A DNA stretch of 64,000 nucleotides from Sedimenticola selenatireducens DSM 17993. GTDB lineage: Bacteria; Pseudomonadota; Gammaproteobacteria; Chromatiales; Chromatiaceae. The stretch spans positions 124,001 to 188,000 of the forward strand of contig NZ_ATZE01000007.1 in the NCBI RefSeq assembly GCF_000428045.1, written 5' to 3'. A program made the translations under genes and the position numbers. Every line of letters starts with the position of its first letter. The stretch's first letter is position 1. A model generated the notes under the pieces. That model made no database searches, was not told where the DNA came from, and worked only from the letters and a program-made list of their open reading frames with translations. This document shows positions 63,355-64,000 of this stretch, piece after piece.

Positions 63355-64000
63355 ATCGGCTGCACGGTACCGGTCTGACGGTGTCACTGGGGGGCGTCAC
63401 CATCCTGAATGGGGTCGACTTCAATCTGAAAGCGGGTGAAATGCTCGGCCTGATCGGTCCCAACGGGGCCGGCAAGACCACGTTGTTGCGGGTATTGGCC
63501 GGCCTGCTGAAACCCCGGTCGGGAACCCTGTGCTGGGAGGAGGCGGATTATCTGCAACTGTCTCCCCAGGAGCGGGCCAAACGCCTCTCCTATCTGGCCC
63601 AGAGTGGCACCGCCCACTGGCCGATGAGTGTTGAACGCCTGGTTGCCCTGGGACGTCTGCCCCATCTCTCCGACTGGCAGCGACCGGGGGAGACGGATCA
63701 GGCGCTGATTGCGCAGGTGATGGCGGAAACCGACCTGAACGATTTTCGTACGCGGCAGTTCAATACCCTCTCCGGGGGGGAACGCTCCCGGGTGCTGCTG
63801 GCGCGTGCCCTGGTGGCGGAGCCCCAGGTGTTGTTGGCGGACGAACCGGTGGCGGCGCTCGATCTGGCGCACCAGATCGAGGTGATGTCACTGCTGCAGT
63901 GCTACTGCCAAAAGGGCGGAGCGGCGGTGGTGGTGCTGCATGATCTGCGGCTGGCGGCGCACTACTGCCACCGCCTGATGCTGCTGGTGGCGGGTGAAAC
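63351..64000 (+). CDS. btuD: Cobalamin ABC transporter ATP-binding protein (BtuD), 5' part
   Basis: The gene starts with ATG at 63351, overlapping the btuC stop (ATGA), and runs off the window after about 216 codons. The visible part has every ATPase motif: Walker A GPNGAGKTT near residue 37, Q-loop YLAQSGT near 80, signature LSGGERSRVLLARALV near 140, Walker B VLLADEPVAALD near 162 and the H-loop VLHD near 194. The conserved D-loop is AALDLAHQ. It powers BtuC. Only the last few dozen residues are missing. Confidence 0.94.
   Translation, partial: MNRLHGTGLTVSLGGVTILNGVDFNLKAGEMLGLIGPNGAGKTTLLRVLAGLLKPRSGTLCWEEADYLQLSPQERAKRLSYLAQSGTAHWPMSVERLVALGRLPHLSDWQRPGETDQALIAQVMAETDLNDFRTRQFNTLSGGERSRVLLARALVAEPQVLLADEPVAALDLAHQIEVMSLLQCYCQKGGAAVVVLHDLRLAAHYCHRLMLLVAGE

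Overview
The window reads as a chromosomal segment of a gammaproteobacterium. The thrS-infC-rpmI-rplT-pheS-pheT-ihfA-merR order followed by tRNA-Pro, an infC that appears to start at AUC, a sulfhydrylase-type methionine pathway (metZ), a PHA depolymerase, a fused indolepyruvate oxidoreductase and the style of the dispersed repeats fit a marine or sedimentary, Chromatiales-like lineage. The genus is an inference I cannot test here. Most of the window is GC-rich, with strong codon bias that produces long false ORFs on the opposite strand.

Layout. 1-6.3 kb: a TRAP transporter (end of dctP, dctQ, dctM) followed by a D-lactate-dehydrogenase-like flavo-iron-sulfur protein and an AEC-type carrier, probably a 2-hydroxyacid uptake and oxidation unit. 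6.4-8.4 kb: a GlxA-type AraC regulator divergent from a methyltransferase. 8.4-15.9 kb: a more A+T-rich accessory stretch with DUF488, a nine-heme cytochrome c, a PEP-CTERM protein, an SMR efflux protein, an isochorismatase-like hydrolase, a PEBP protein, a cupin and a GFA-type zinc protein. 16-22.3 kb: a hydrolase-thioredoxin fusion, a YgiQ radical SAM enzyme, a methyltransferase, an array of palindromic repeats and a PrpR/RamB-like regulator. 22.5-28.4 kb: thrC, a LeuA-like synthase, arsM, an unknown protein with a recombinase-like tail, and an HDOD protein. 28.6-33.6 kb: tRNA-Gly, a TSUP permease, a one-domain asparaginase, a GCS2 ligase, an N-formylglutamate amidohydrolase and a leucine-dehydrogenase-like enzyme. 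33.6-38.9 kb: fused indolepyruvate:ferredoxin oxidoreductase and phaZ, separated by a foldback MITE-like element.

39-45.3 kb: msrB, then metZ behind a well-matched SAM-II riboswitch with its own terminator and antiterminator, a methyltransferase, a CBS protein, DUF2835, an FG-GAP-like protein, a WD40 lipoprotein, tRNA-Asn and a lone FimT pilin. 45.5-58.3 kb: uvrB, a PAP2 protein, tRNA-Val, the translation operon from thrS to ihfA/merR, tRNA-Pro and pabB. 58.3-64 kb: TonB, a cobalamin riboswitch, then btuB, btuF, btuC and the start of btuD, a complete vitamin B12 uptake locus.

No phage, CRISPR array, toxin-antitoxin pair or complete insertion sequence was seen. The strongest less expected signals are the SAM-II riboswitch with a readable transcription switch, the AUC start of infC, the foldback element that supplies the phaZ stop codon, a candidate TTTGCAAA operator in front of the PrpR-like regulator, and the nine-heme cytochrome with a proline-rich hinge.
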